This document shows, one piece after another, positions 54,608-63,961 of a stretch of DNA of 64,000 nucleotides. Source of the stretch: CBDCFL01 sp965216135 (GTDB lineage: Bacteria > Pseudomonadota > Alphaproteobacteria > Rhodobacterales > Rhodobacteraceae); assembly GCA_965216135.1 (NCBI GenBank), contig CBDCFL010000022.1, positions 372,001 to 436,000 on the forward strand. Direction: 5' to 3'. Under the pieces are notes generated by a model. It saw nothing but the letters and a program-made list of their open reading frames with translations. It was not told where the DNA came from and did no database searches. The position numbers were made by a program, and so were the translations under genes. Position 1 is the stretch's first letter; each line of letters begins with the position of its first letter.

Positions 54608-54686
54608 GTCCACAGGAGGGACCCGCGCTGCTTCGTGCAGCGCTTGCGTTACGCGGAGCGAAGCAGCGCGGGAGGGTCCTGTGGAC
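54608..54686. repeat. Long inverted repeat downstream of istB
   Basis: GTCCACAGGAGGGACCCGCG..CTGCTTCG pairs with CGAAGCAGCGCGGGAGGGTC..CTGTGGAC over about 28 bases, with a GCAGCGCTTGCGTTACGC-type loop. Inside the IS21 element, between istB and the left end. Confidence 0.65.
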
Positions 54687-54713
54687 CCACCGGGTCAACC
54701 ATTGCACCGGCGG

Positions 54714-55486
54714 TTAAGCAGGTATTTTTGGGGATTTCCGCCGTTTTTGGCTCTGGTCGGGACGATAGCTCTCGCCGTTCATCTCCAGGATATGGACATG
54801 GTGGGTGAGGCGGTCCAGCAAAGCCCCGGTCAGGCGTTCCGAGCCGAATATCTCCGTCCACTCATCGAACGGCAAGTTGGAGGTCACCAGGACCGAGCCC
54901 CGCTCGTAGCGCTGGCTGAAGACTTCGAACAGCAGCTCGGCGCCGGTCTTCGAGAGCGGCACGAAGCCGAGTTCGTCGATGATCAGAAGGTGATACTTTG
55001 CCAGTTGCTTCTGCAGGCGCAACAGGCGTTTTTCATCCCTGGCCTCCATCAGTTCATGAACCAGGGCAGCGGCCGTGAGGAAGCCGACGGAGAGCCCCTT
55101 TTGGCAGGCCGCCAGACCGAGACCGAGGGCGATATGGGTCTTGCCGGTTCCTGCTGTTGCCGAGCGCGATGATATTCTCACGACGCTCGATGTATTCACA
55201 ACGCGCCAGTTCCAGAACCATCATCTTGTTGAGCGATGGCGAGGGCTTTGAAGTCGAAGCTGTCCAAGCTTTTGACGGCGGGGAACCTGGCCTGTCTGAT
55301 CCGCCGCTCGACCATGCGGCGCTCACGGTCGATCAGTTCCAACTCGGTCAGACGGACAAGATACCGCACATGGCCGGCGCCCTCGGTGGCGCATTGGCGG
55401 GCCAGCTTGTCGTATTCGCGCAGGAACGTCGGCAGTTTCAGGGTCTTGAGGTGATGGGCCAGCAACACTTGCGGCGTATCGGTCAT
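54714..55486 (-). pseudogene. istB: IstB-like ATP-binding protein, two frameshifts
   Basis: ATG 55486 (MTDTPQVLLAHHLKTLKLPT). The frame breaks near 55230 (..DSFDFKAL then SLNKMMVLELARCEYIERRE) and again near 55160, where one extra base splits the Walker A (GNSGTGKTHIALGLGLA). The rest is whole: YHLLIIDELGFVPLSKTGAE (Walker B) and SVLVTSNLPFDEWTEIFGSE. Confidence 0.87.
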
Positions 55487-56981
55487 GACGCGCCTCCACC
55501 CAACAAGCTCATATAACTGGCGGCGGCCGTGGTCGCCACGTTGGCCCGAGGCAGGTAGGGATAGATATCCAGGTCGAGTTTGGGCGGGCGTCGCTCGATA
55601 CGGCACAGCACAAGGTGTTTGACGGCGTCGTAGCCGATCGCACCCAGGCGCAGGGCGTCCTTCACCGCGCCGTGAAGCACCTCGAGATCGAAGGTCTCCA
55701 CAAGCCGAAGAACCTGGACGTATTCCCGCTTGCCGGCCTTGCCCATGCGCGCCTCCAGGAGACGGCGCAGGGTTGGGAAGGCATCAGGCAGTTCCCATCC
55801 GGCAAGCGGCGCGGCCTGATCCAGGGCACCGATCTTGTGCTCCAGCAAAGGCAGGTAGTGGATCGGATCGAAGACCATATCTTCCCGGTCGTAGGAACGG
55901 GGGTGTCGGGCAATGATCCCGGCGCCGCAACCGATAACCACCTCGTGGACATAGCCACGGATCCAGACTTCCTGATGGCCGTAGGCGACGGGCACGGAAT
56001 AGTCATTCGTCCGGTAGCGCACCAGGGACAGCGAGTTGACCCGCGTGCCCTGCTTGTCGCACGCGTCGAACGGTGCCGGCAGTGGCCTCTTCAACGCTTC
56101 GCGGTCACGCACAAACCGTTCGCCGATGCTCTCGCGGTGGCCGCGCAGGACGTTGCCTTGCCGGTAGCGGCATTGCTCTTCCAGGTGGCCATTGAAGGCG
56201 TCCCAGCTCGCGAACCGGGGAAGCGGCGTCATGAAGTTCCGCCGGGCATAGCCGACCACCCCCTCCACATTGCCTTTGTCGTTCCCCTTGCCGGGACGGC
56301 CGTAGCGGTCCTCGAAGAGGTAATGGGACTGCAGCCCGCTGAACGCCCGCGTTCGTTGCCGCGTGCCATCTGACAAGATGCGCGACACCAGACACTTGTC
56401 GTTGTCGTAAAGAATCGATTGGGGAACGCCGCCGAAAAAAACAAAGGCTCTGTTGTGCCCGTCCAGCCAGGCCTCCGTCGTCGCCGCCGGGTAGGCCGCA
56501 ACGAAGCAGGCATCGCTGTGGGGAAGTGTCATGACGAAAAAATGCGCCCGATACCTGACGCCGGCGATGATCGCATCCGCCTCGCCAAAGTCCGCTTGAG
56601 CATGGCCCGGAGGATGTGACAACGGCACAAACATCTCACGCCGACGAAGGCGCCGTTCCCGAACGTAATCCTTCACGATGGTCTCTTTGCCCGTGAAGCC
56701 ATGTTCGTCGCGAAGGCGCTCGAATATACGCTTCGCCGTGTGGTGCTGCTTACGGTGAACCGTTCGGTCCTCCTCCAGAATACGGTCGATGATATCCGTG
56801 AAGGGGCCAGTTTCGGGCGTTTCGGTGGCTGGCGTCGCCGATATCCCGGCGGTTCCGAATGCCGCAGCATCTTCCTCACCGTCTCGCGCGCAATGCCAAA
56901 CCGACTTGCCGCCTCTCGCTGGCTCAGACCATCAACATGGCAGGCCAGCCGAACGCGCAGATATAGGTCCACGGTGTACAT
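55483..56981 (-). pseudogene. istA: IstA-like transposase, frameshifted
   Basis: ATG 56981 (MYTVDLYLRVRLACHVDGLS; helix-turn-helix RFGIARETVRKMLRHSEPPG). One shift near 56810 separates the N-terminus from the body, which is open from 56676: MFVPLSHPPGHAQADFGEAD (first Asp of DDE), GVPQSILYDNDKCLVSRI and YGRPGKGNDKGNVEGVVGYA. Its end overlaps istB by four bases. Confidence 0.87.
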
Positions 56982-57211
56982 CCTCCCGCCTTCCATCTCA
57001 AAAAAGATCGAAGGCTACAGGTGGCAGAGTTTTACTCCGCCCGCAGCTGGGAAATCCCGCCGCTTCCGTGGACTAATTTGTCACCGCCGTTCTCAGTTCT
57101 GTGGGCCATGTTCCTTTTGCTTTCTATATGGGGATTGTTTATCTTTGTTTGTGATATGAGATAAGGAACACTTTCAATGGCCAAATATTACAAGACGGAT
57201 CAAGTGGAAAC

Positions 57212-57823
57212 ATGCTGATCGGCTATGCTCGCGTCTCGAAAGCAGACGGTAGCCAGTCGCTCGACTTGCAACACGATGCGCTGACCTCAGACGGCGTTGA
57301 GGTTGCGAACTGCTATTCGGATCGTGCGTCGGGCAAAAAGGATGTCCGCCCAGGACTTGAGGCATGCCTAAAAGCTTTACGAGAAGGCGATACCCTTGTG
57401 ATTTGGAAATTGGATCGCCTAGGGCGCAGTCTGCATCACCTCGTCAACACGGTGAATGATCTTTCTGAACGCGGCGTGGGTCTCAAGGTATTAACAGGAA
57501 CGGGCGCACAAATTGACACAACAACCTCGGCAGGTCGCTTATCATTCGGTATATTTGTAGCCTTGGCGGATTTTGAAAGTGATCTGATCCGCGAACGCAC
57601 AATGGCCGGATTAGCCGCCGCCCGTGCTCGAGGTCGAAAAGGTGGCCGCAAATTCGCTCTTTCAAAAACACAGGTTCGGATGGCCCAAGTAGCAATGGCC
57701 AATCGGGATACATCTGTTGCGGACCTTTGCAAGGAGCTGGGCGTGAAACCCGTCACGCTATACAGATACGTCGATCCAAATGGGAATTTGAGAGACTACG
57801 GAAAACGGGTCCTAAGCCCTTAG
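57212..57823 (+). CDS. Serine recombinase (resolvase/invertase)
   Basis: 203 residues of the TnpR/Hin type. The nucleophilic serine is in LIGYARVSKADGSQSLDLQ; WKLDRLGRSLHHLVNTVNDL and FGIFVALADFESDLIRERT are the conserved catalytic helices. The C-terminal helix-turn-helix is VADLCKELGVKPVTLYRYV. Complete, with lower GC than its neighbours, suggesting arrival with a transposon now otherwise lost. Confidence 0.92.
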   Translation: MLIGYARVSKADGSQSLDLQHDALTSDGVEVANCYSDRASGKKDVRPGLEACLKALREGDTLVIWKLDRLGRSLHHLVNTVNDLSERGVGLKVLTGTGAQIDTTTSAGRLSFGIFVALADFESDLIRERTMAGLAAARARGRKGGRKFALSKTQVRMAQVAMANRDTSVADLCKELGVKPVTLYRYVDPNGNLRDYGKRVLSP

Positions 57824-57862
57824 CGTAGGATTTAACACTCAGCCGGAACAGACCCCAATAAG

Positions 57863-58162
57863 GTGGTGACCGATAAACTGCCATCTTACGGGGCAGCATT
57901 GCGTGATCTCAACATGACGGGGAAACACGTTACCGGCGGACGGAGCAACAATCGGGCGGAGAATTCGCACCTGCCGGTTCGACAACGAGAACGCAGGATG
58001 CAGGGCTTCAAGTCATCAGGATCGGCGCAAAGGTTTCTCTCCACCCACGCCGCCATCTACAACACCTTCAATGTCCAACGTCATCTGATCACTCGCAAGA
58101 CAATGCGCCAATTCCGCGGTGACGCGATGAACACGTGGCGGACCGTGACCGCTGCTGCTTGA
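57863..58162 (+). pseudogene. IS6-family transposase, C-terminal fragment
   Basis: About 99 codons, VTDKLPSYGAALRDLNMTGK, NNRAENSHLPVRQRERRMQG, then AIYNTFNVQRHLI; this is the last third of an IS6/IS26-type DDE domain. The N-terminal two thirds is missing. Confidence 0.85.
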
Positions 58163-58366
58163 GCCGCTCAGTTCAGACGTTCAACTGCGACCTGCCTTCG
58201 TTAAGTTGACAGCACCCTCTCGACGTTGCTGCTCTACGGAGACTCGACAAAGTTGCAATGCTTTTTCGAGATTTCCTTGCGGCTCCTGAAACTCCCACTT
58301 TCTTGTCGCATATTCGGCAAACACTTCCGGATTGTCACACGGAGGCGCGGGCTCATTCCAAGCTAA

Positions 58367-59530
58367 TACCAACGGTCATTGATCAGAACCCATGCGCCCA
58401 TTTGCGCATGCCGAGGGACATGATCTTCCATGGTTGGTCGATGAGGTTGTTCCAGGCTTGGCAGCACAGCGCGACGATGTCTTCGTAGGATTTGAAGATC
58501 CGGTTCGACAACCAGTTGTCGCGCATGAATTGCCAGACATTCTCCACCGGGTTCAACTCGGGCGATCGTGGCGGCAGCGCCAGGACGGTGATGTTGTCGG
58601 GGATCGCCAGCTTGGGCGTCAAGTGCCAACCGGCCTGATCGACGATCAGCACCGCATGGGTGCCGGGATCGACGGCGGCACTGATCTCGATGAGGTGCGC
58701 CGCCATGGCGTCGGTGTCGCACCAGGGCATGACCAGCCCGGCGCCTTTCCCCTTCGCGGGACAGATCGCGCCGAAGATATAGGCCCATTCGGTGCGCTGG
58801 TCGCGGGGCGCCCGCGGGCGCGTACCACGTCTGGCCCATCGGCGTGTGAGCTTATTCTTCTGGCCGATGCGGGCTTCATCTTGCCACCACAGCTCTATCT
58901 CGACGCCTTTCGGGAGCCTCGCCCGGATCTTCGCCAGTTCGCGGGGAAGTTTTTTTTAAAAGCCTCGACGGCCAGCTCGTTTTGCGCGTAGTGGCGCGGC
59001 CGCGCCGAGGTCTTGGCGAAGCCGAGCGCCTTCAACTCGCGCCCGACCGTGGTCTCGTCGAGCGAGATGGCGAACGTCTCCAAGAGCCACCGCGCCAGGT
59101 CCTTGCGCCGCCAGCGCACGACGCCGTCCACCGCCGGGACCGGGCCGGCCTCAACAACCTCCGCCAGTGCGCGGCGGTGATCGGCGTTGAGCTTCGAGGG
59201 TGCGCCCGGTGACTTCCCATCGACCAGCCCGTCCGGTCCGCGGGCGTTGAAGCGCAGCACCCAGTCGCGAATGATCTGCAGACCGACGCCGCCGATCCGC
59301 GACGCATCCGTCCTGCTGCCACCATCGTAGACCTCGGCCAACGCCAGCAGACGACGGCTCTGGGTCGCGTCCCTGGTCCTCTTCGCGAGGCGCCGCAGTG
59401 AGACGCTGTCAAAATCGTTCCGTAAGTCGATAGGCGCTGCCATGGCGAACCTCATTGGTTCACCACATTGAGTCAGAGATCGGACCGCTTGGGAATCCCC
59501 AACGTGAGTCAGGCATTCCGCTCGGTGGTA
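58367..59530 (-). mobile_element. IS630-like element, copy A2, in HEPN gene
   Basis: About 1,164 bases, ends TACCAACGGTC and CGGTGGTA, with TAA on both sides (58364-58366, 59531-59533). Nearly identical to copy A1 in fadJ. Confidence 0.9.
58383..59443 (-). pseudogene. IS630-family transposase, one-base deletion (A2)
   Basis: ATG 59443 (MAAPIDLRNDFDSVSLRRLA). Here the A-run has eight A and would read through (EAFKKNFPA), but a missing base eleven bases later (GTTCGCGGGG against GTTCGGCGGGG in A1) shifts the frame. The DDE part is otherwise the same as in A1. So the two A copies are broken at different places. Confidence 0.87.
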
Positions 59531-60570
59531 TAAGTTCAAGAATGATGTAAGCGCAAGACGATAGAGCACAGCAGCATGATCAAATAATGGACGACCGGAC
59601 TTTGGAGCCTGTAACGTTTTTATCTCCATAGGATTACCATGCATAAAGGCATTTCTACACAAGTGGATCCGCTGGTAGAGCCAGCAACCCAAATTCTTTC
59701 GTACCGTTTGTTGACGATACTCAATGCGATATCGACGAAACCCCAGTTTTCTATCAGTCCACGGAACATTCTCAAGGAGCTCAAAAACCTTGTTCAGATT
59801 TGCTTGACCACTAGTACCTGGATGAACGAGAATTTCAAAAGCGGCACTCCATAGTGCAATCGACCTACCGAAGTCATGCAAGACCGCGTCTGCCCCTGCG
59901 GGAATAAGACAAGCTTGGTTGACCATATTGAGGGAACGAAACAGGGCGACATCCGACCATTCCGGCTGTGCCGACAGATATCGTGCTGTCCACCGGCGCA
60001 GGAGCTCCTGCAATAGAGGCTCATCAAAATCGCGACGCCTCAACGAGCATCGCGACAATTCTGGAGACGAATGACCCGTGAACTGATCAACATTGTGAAG
60101 CGCAAGTACTGCGGGTGTATGGGCGATAATGTGGTCATAGTTCCGATCAATCATCCATGGGTAAATGGAAAGAAAGCTGGAATATCGAAGTCGATCAATT
60201 GCGTTATCGTGAATGACATCCCGGGAGCGAGCAAGTGGCACCGTAGAGGCAACAATCAAATCACGGAAACTAGCAGCCGCATCGGACAGGTTTAGAGGTT
60301 CAGGAACGTCCGTGCGACGGATTATTAGTGTAGGAATAATGCGGTTGTTGTGCGTATCTTGAAATTGATTCAGGAATGTTTCAAAATTGCGATGTTGCCG
60401 AACGAGTTCTTGAACGCGGGCATCTGCAGAAGAAACTAGTGCGAAGGTCTCGCTGTTTACGGGTTTATCTAGGTCTATGTTTGGCAGTGCCCAGATCGGC
60501 TCCCAAGTCATTTCAATGTTACCTCTATTAGGATAGTGCCAAAAGGGTTAACAGCCCGTTGAAAAAGGCG

Positions 60571-60839
60571 CTATTGACCGGGCTTCACTCGACGGCGAAA
60601 CATAACGCGACGAAGGCGGTTTCGCCATCCTCCGAGACGATGAGGACCATCTGAGCGACCAGAACGGCTCCAGCTGGCGCAATAAGCACGCAAATACAGC
60701 CATATCCGCCCGCCACGGCCTCCCGCGGGGTGCCGACGCCGATCAGTTTGCGCATCAGGAGACTCAGATTGTGGCCGGCGACATGGAGCAGGTATCGCTT
60801 GTGCACGTTCTCGCGCCCGCGCAGCCATGTCCGGCGCAT
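60571..60839 (-). pseudogene. Transposase C-terminal remnant (IS1182/IS5-like)
   Basis: About 84 codons reading MRRTWLRGRENVHKRYLLHV, AGHNLSLLMRKLIGVGTPRE; this resembles the C-terminal end of DDE transposases of the IS1182 kind. No catalytic residues remain. Confidence 0.65.
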
Positions 60840-60873
60840 GCGGTAAAGCTGTTCAAACTATAGGACTAAAACA

Positions 60874-61041
60874 ATGTTGGCTTCTTCGCGTAAAGGCATC
60901 CCGTTTGTGATTGCCGCAGTTTTTTTAATGTCATTACAAGACGCCCTATTCAAGTTGGTTAGCGGCGACATTGTCCTTTGGCAGGTTTGGGCGCTCGTCA
61001 AAAACGCCCGGAACGCAGCCGCCAGGGGCTGGGCGGCTTGA
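60874..61041 (+). pseudogene. EamA/DMT transporter N-terminal fragment
   Basis: 55 codons from ATG 60874. The first 40 residues (SSRKGIPFVIAAVFLMSLQD, ALFKLVSGDIVLWQVWAL) are the first helix of a DMT transporter; then the sequence changes abruptly and stops. It is not the same gene as at 1166. Confidence 0.7.
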
Positions 61042-61800
61042 GGGCGATATCGGGGCAATCCCATGGGAAACGCAGGTTGGCTCATCGCGGGCTGTTTTAC
61101 CAGCTCAGAGCCGCGCTTCTTCTCGGAACCCGGGTTTTGGTCTCGAAGGGATACTTTGCGCCGCCCCGACCAGGGTGCCGGTTTGGCAGTTTGTGTGATT
61201 TCGGCGGTTCTGGCAGTTTGTACGATTTCGGCGGTTTATGTGATTTTGCAGGATTGGCAGGTTTGTGCGTGTTCCGCTGGAACCGCCGCCGCCACACCGC
61301 AACGGCCTTCGACACCCTGCTCGGCATCGGCACGCGCCTCCGACCCGCCGACTACCGCGACATCGTCGGACAACGCGGCTGATCCCGGCAGGCCGGGCGC
61401 CAGCCACCGCCCGCCCTCCGATCCACCTCAATCAGGGCCGAGTGCCGGCCCTCCAGCCTGCCTGACAGCACTCGAAACCAACTTCCCCAAGTCCAAAAGT
61501 TCCCGCACATCGCCAGGCACGGTCCAGGAACCGTGCCTGGAACGTAGAAGGCCGATCAACATCTGGTGTGACCGGAAGCAAAGGGAGAAGCCCTTTACCT
61601 CAAAGTTCAAGCTACTTGGGGAATATCAGTATAAGTATTTCACGAACGGGACACTAGCGACATGTCCATCTTGCTTCGCGGGTGGACCGGTTCTACGGTC
61701 GCATCGGGACAGAGTGCCGCCACGGTCTGGCTGATGCCACGTAATCGAGAACGACCTTCGGGTTGCTATGCCGTCCGTAAAGCTATGAAGGAAACGCATT
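61042..61800. other. Gene-poor region with 27-base tandem repeat
   Basis: No frame here has family motifs or convincing codon use. Two adjacent 27-base units beginning GGCAGTTTGTGTGATTTCGG and GGCAGTTTGTACGATTTCGG (61185-61238) are followed by a degenerate third. The last part is the leader of the ankyrin gene (AAGGAAA before its ATG). Confidence 0.5.
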
Positions 61801-63070
61801 ATGTCCCGTTCACATCTGGCGCTCCTCGCCGTATCCGGGCTTTTCACACTGGGTGTCATATCGCCCCTTGCCGCTCAGGTCGGATGCGACGATTGGCCCA
61901 CACCGGCGTTTTTTGAAGCTGCAACTGCCGCCACTGTTCAGGACTGTCTGGGCGCGGGCGCGGACCCCAACGCGCGCACCGAGTTCGGCCTCACACCGCT
62001 GCACCGGGCGGCGTCATACAGCCAGACACCGGCGGTCGTCACGGCCCTCCTCAACGCCGGCGCGGACCCCAACGCGCGCGCCGTGGACGGCGACACACCG
62101 CTGCACCGGGCGGCGGAATTCAGCCAGACACCGGAGACCGTCACGGCCCTCGTCAACGCCGGCGCGGACCCCAACGCGCGCACTGAGTTCGGCCTCACGC
62201 CGCTGCACCGGGCGGCGGAATTCAGCCAGACACCGGAGGTCGTCACGGCCCTCGTCAACGCCGGCGCGGACCTCAACGCGCGCGACGGGGACGGCGGCAC
62301 CCCGCTGCACGCGGCGGCGGCATTCAGCCAGACACCGGAGGTCGTCACGGCCCTCGTCAACGCCGGCGCGGACCTCAACGCGCGCGACGGGGACGGCGAC
62401 ACACCGCTGCACTGGGCGGCGTTTCAGAGCCAGACACCGGCGGTCATCACGGCTCTCGTCAACGGACGGCCGCACACCGCTGCACTGGGCGGCGGAATTC
62501 AGCCAGACACCGGAGACCGTCACGGCCCTCGTCAACGCCGGCGCGGACCTCAACGCGCGCGACGAGTTCGGCCTCACCCCGCTGCACGCGGCGGCGGCAC
62601 ACAGCCTGACACCGGAGGTCGTCACGGCCCTCGTCAACGCCGGCGCGGACCCCAACGCGCGCGATGAGGCCGGCGGCACGCCGCTGCACTGGGCGGCGGC
62701 AGGCAGCCAGACACCGGAGATCGTCACGGCACTCGTCAACGTCGGCGCGGACCCCAACGCGCGCGCCGAGTTCGGCCGCACACCGCTGCACTGGGCGGCG
62801 GAATTCAGCCAGACACCGGAGACCGTCACGGCCCTCGTCAACGCCGGCGCGGACCTCAACGCGCGCGACGAGTTCGGCCTCACCCCGCTGCACGCGGCGG
62901 CGGCACACAGCCTGACACCGGAGGTCGTCACGGCGGCCCTCCTCAACGCCGGCGCGGACCCCAACGCGCGCGACGGGAACGGCGTCACCCCGTTCGAACT
63001 CATCCCCGAAGATTCCCCTCTGAAGGGGACCGATGTTTACTGGCGGCTGAATGAGGCCCGCTTCAGATAA
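61801..63070 (+). CDS. Secreted ankyrin-repeat protein, one internal frameshift
   Basis: ATG 61801 with a signal peptide (LALLAVSGLFTLGVISPLAA). About ten ankyrin repeats of 34 residues follow, consensus TPLHRAAEFSQTPETVTALV then NAGADPNAR, encoded by 102-base units. In unit five, near 62462, part of a unit is missing and the frame moves; from there the protein continues in the next frame (GRTPLHWAAEF ... LKGTDVYWRLNEARF) to 63070. Units six-seven and nine-ten are almost identical. It would bind proteins outside the cytoplasm; the partner is unknown. The minus strand is also open here as a by-product of the repeats. Confidence 0.85.
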
Positions 63071-63084
63071 CGGCTATGCTGCCT

Positions 63085-63279
63085 TCAGCGCCCTGCGTCC
63101 GCTTCCGGACCGCGCCCCCGACAAGCCCGCGGCGGGCACAGGCTCCCGATCGCCCGGGCGCCGGGCGCTGGCAGAGCAACGGCCACGAGCGCGCCCAGTG
63201 CCATAAGCCGCAAGGCGTTTCCGGCAACCAATGACCTGAGCCATTCCGGCAACCGCGGGTAGGATCGCCGGAACTTCAT
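63085..63279 (-). CDS. Small membrane-anchored hypothetical, coupled to upstream gene
   Basis: 64 residues, with a hydrophobic stretch (ALRLMALGALVAVALPAPGA) after a basic start. Its ATG (63279) overlaps the probable stop of the upstream secreted protein (ATGA), which supports translation. No family recognised; it may be a truncated lipoprotein-like product. Confidence 0.45.
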   Translation of the reverse strand: MKFRRSYPRLPEWLRSLVAGNALRLMALGALVAVALPAPGARAIGSLCPPRACRGRGPEADAGR

Positions 63280-63961
63280 TGCGCGCGTTCAATCGGATCT
63301 GGCGTGACCAGATCGGGGCGCAGGATGCGGCGGCCGGGGTCCTGGGTCAGAAGCGCGTCATAGGTGACGGCGGTCTGCAGTTGGTTCACGCCTATGCCGA
63401 GTTCCTCAGCGCTCGGGAATTCCGGACAAGCGTCCAGGTGGCCGCCGGCAAGCGATCCTGGTGATGGCCTATATTCCAGGCTCGCCAGCGTCCGCGCCAG
63501 CGCGAATACCAGATCGCGTCGCCGGTCGCGGCGTCATAAACCGGGCTGAACCAGCCCGGGTTTTCCCTGATGCCGTTTGCGAATATCGGCCAGACCCGCG
63601 ATCCCTGTTTTGTTTTGACCGGCCACCAGATGCGATCGAAGGATCGATAGCGGCCTTCCCTGCGCGGGATGCACCAGACATAGCGCCCGTCCTTGCCAAT
63701 AAACACCACCTTCAAAGCATGAGCCGCTATCCCTTTCGCTCCGGTGACGCCTATCACCATCACGGTATTGCCGAAAAGCGCACGGTAGTCTTCGGCCCGG
63801 ACGTTGCCCGGCGGCATCCGGAAGCTCGGCCAGCGCCCGGAGGTCTCCAGTATCGCGCGCGCCTCGGCCACGCTGCGGCGGTCTTTGCCCTGCGCCTGAC
63901 CGGGCGCGCCGGCAAGCGCAAGCGCAACGGCCAGCGCCATAATCCAGGTCATCGTGTTCAT
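63276..63961 (-). CDS. Secreted hypothetical protein with probable frameshift
   Basis: ATG 63961 is preceded by GGGAGGGAGA and opens with a signal peptide (MTWIMALAVALALAGAPGQA). The body is rich in Trp and Arg (GRYVWCIPRREGRYRSFDRI, then DAIWYSRWRGRWRAWN). The first frame ends at 63392, but the neighbouring frame from about 63475 has strong GC-rich third positions (EELGIGVNQLQTAVTYDALL, then RILRPDLVTPDPIERAQ) and ends at 63276, exactly overlapping the start of the next small gene. So a one-base shift near 63470 is likely. No known family. Confidence 0.7.

Larger units (their letters stand above)
54515..57095 (-). mobile_element. IS21-family element
   Basis: About 2.6 kb. Left end GTCAACGGCGGAGCAAAATT..AGTCCAC and right end GTGGACTAATTTGTCACCGC are imperfect inverted repeats. 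It carries istA and istB in overlapping order on the minus strand, both with shifts, so it is probably inactive. Confidence 0.87.
58181..60511 (-). pseudogene. HEPN-motif hypothetical protein, split by IS630
   Basis: ATG 60511 (MTWEPIWALPNIDLDKPVNS). The 5' piece (to 59531) and 3' piece (58363-58181) join across the TAA duplication into exactly 388 codons. Near residue 290 the sequence QRIHLCRNAFMHGNPMEIKT contains R-N-A-F-M-H, the Rx4-6H motif of HEPN ribonucleases, preceded by a helical region. The C-terminus is PEVFAEYATRKWEFQEPQGN. Low GC relative to the window. HEPN proteins of this size are often toxins or antiphage effectors. The frame also runs from the 5' piece into the IS, but that fusion is accidental. 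Confidence 0.8.

Noticed and set aside
58895..60511. 538-codon frame joining a HEPN protein to a transposase
   Set aside because: The join is created by the IS insertion; removing the IS gives the true 388-codon gene.
62014..63003. 329-codon minus-strand repetitive frame, and CRISPR-like periodicity
   Set aside because: It is the complement of the ankyrin units; 102-base units with no spacers are protein repeats, not a CRISPR array.
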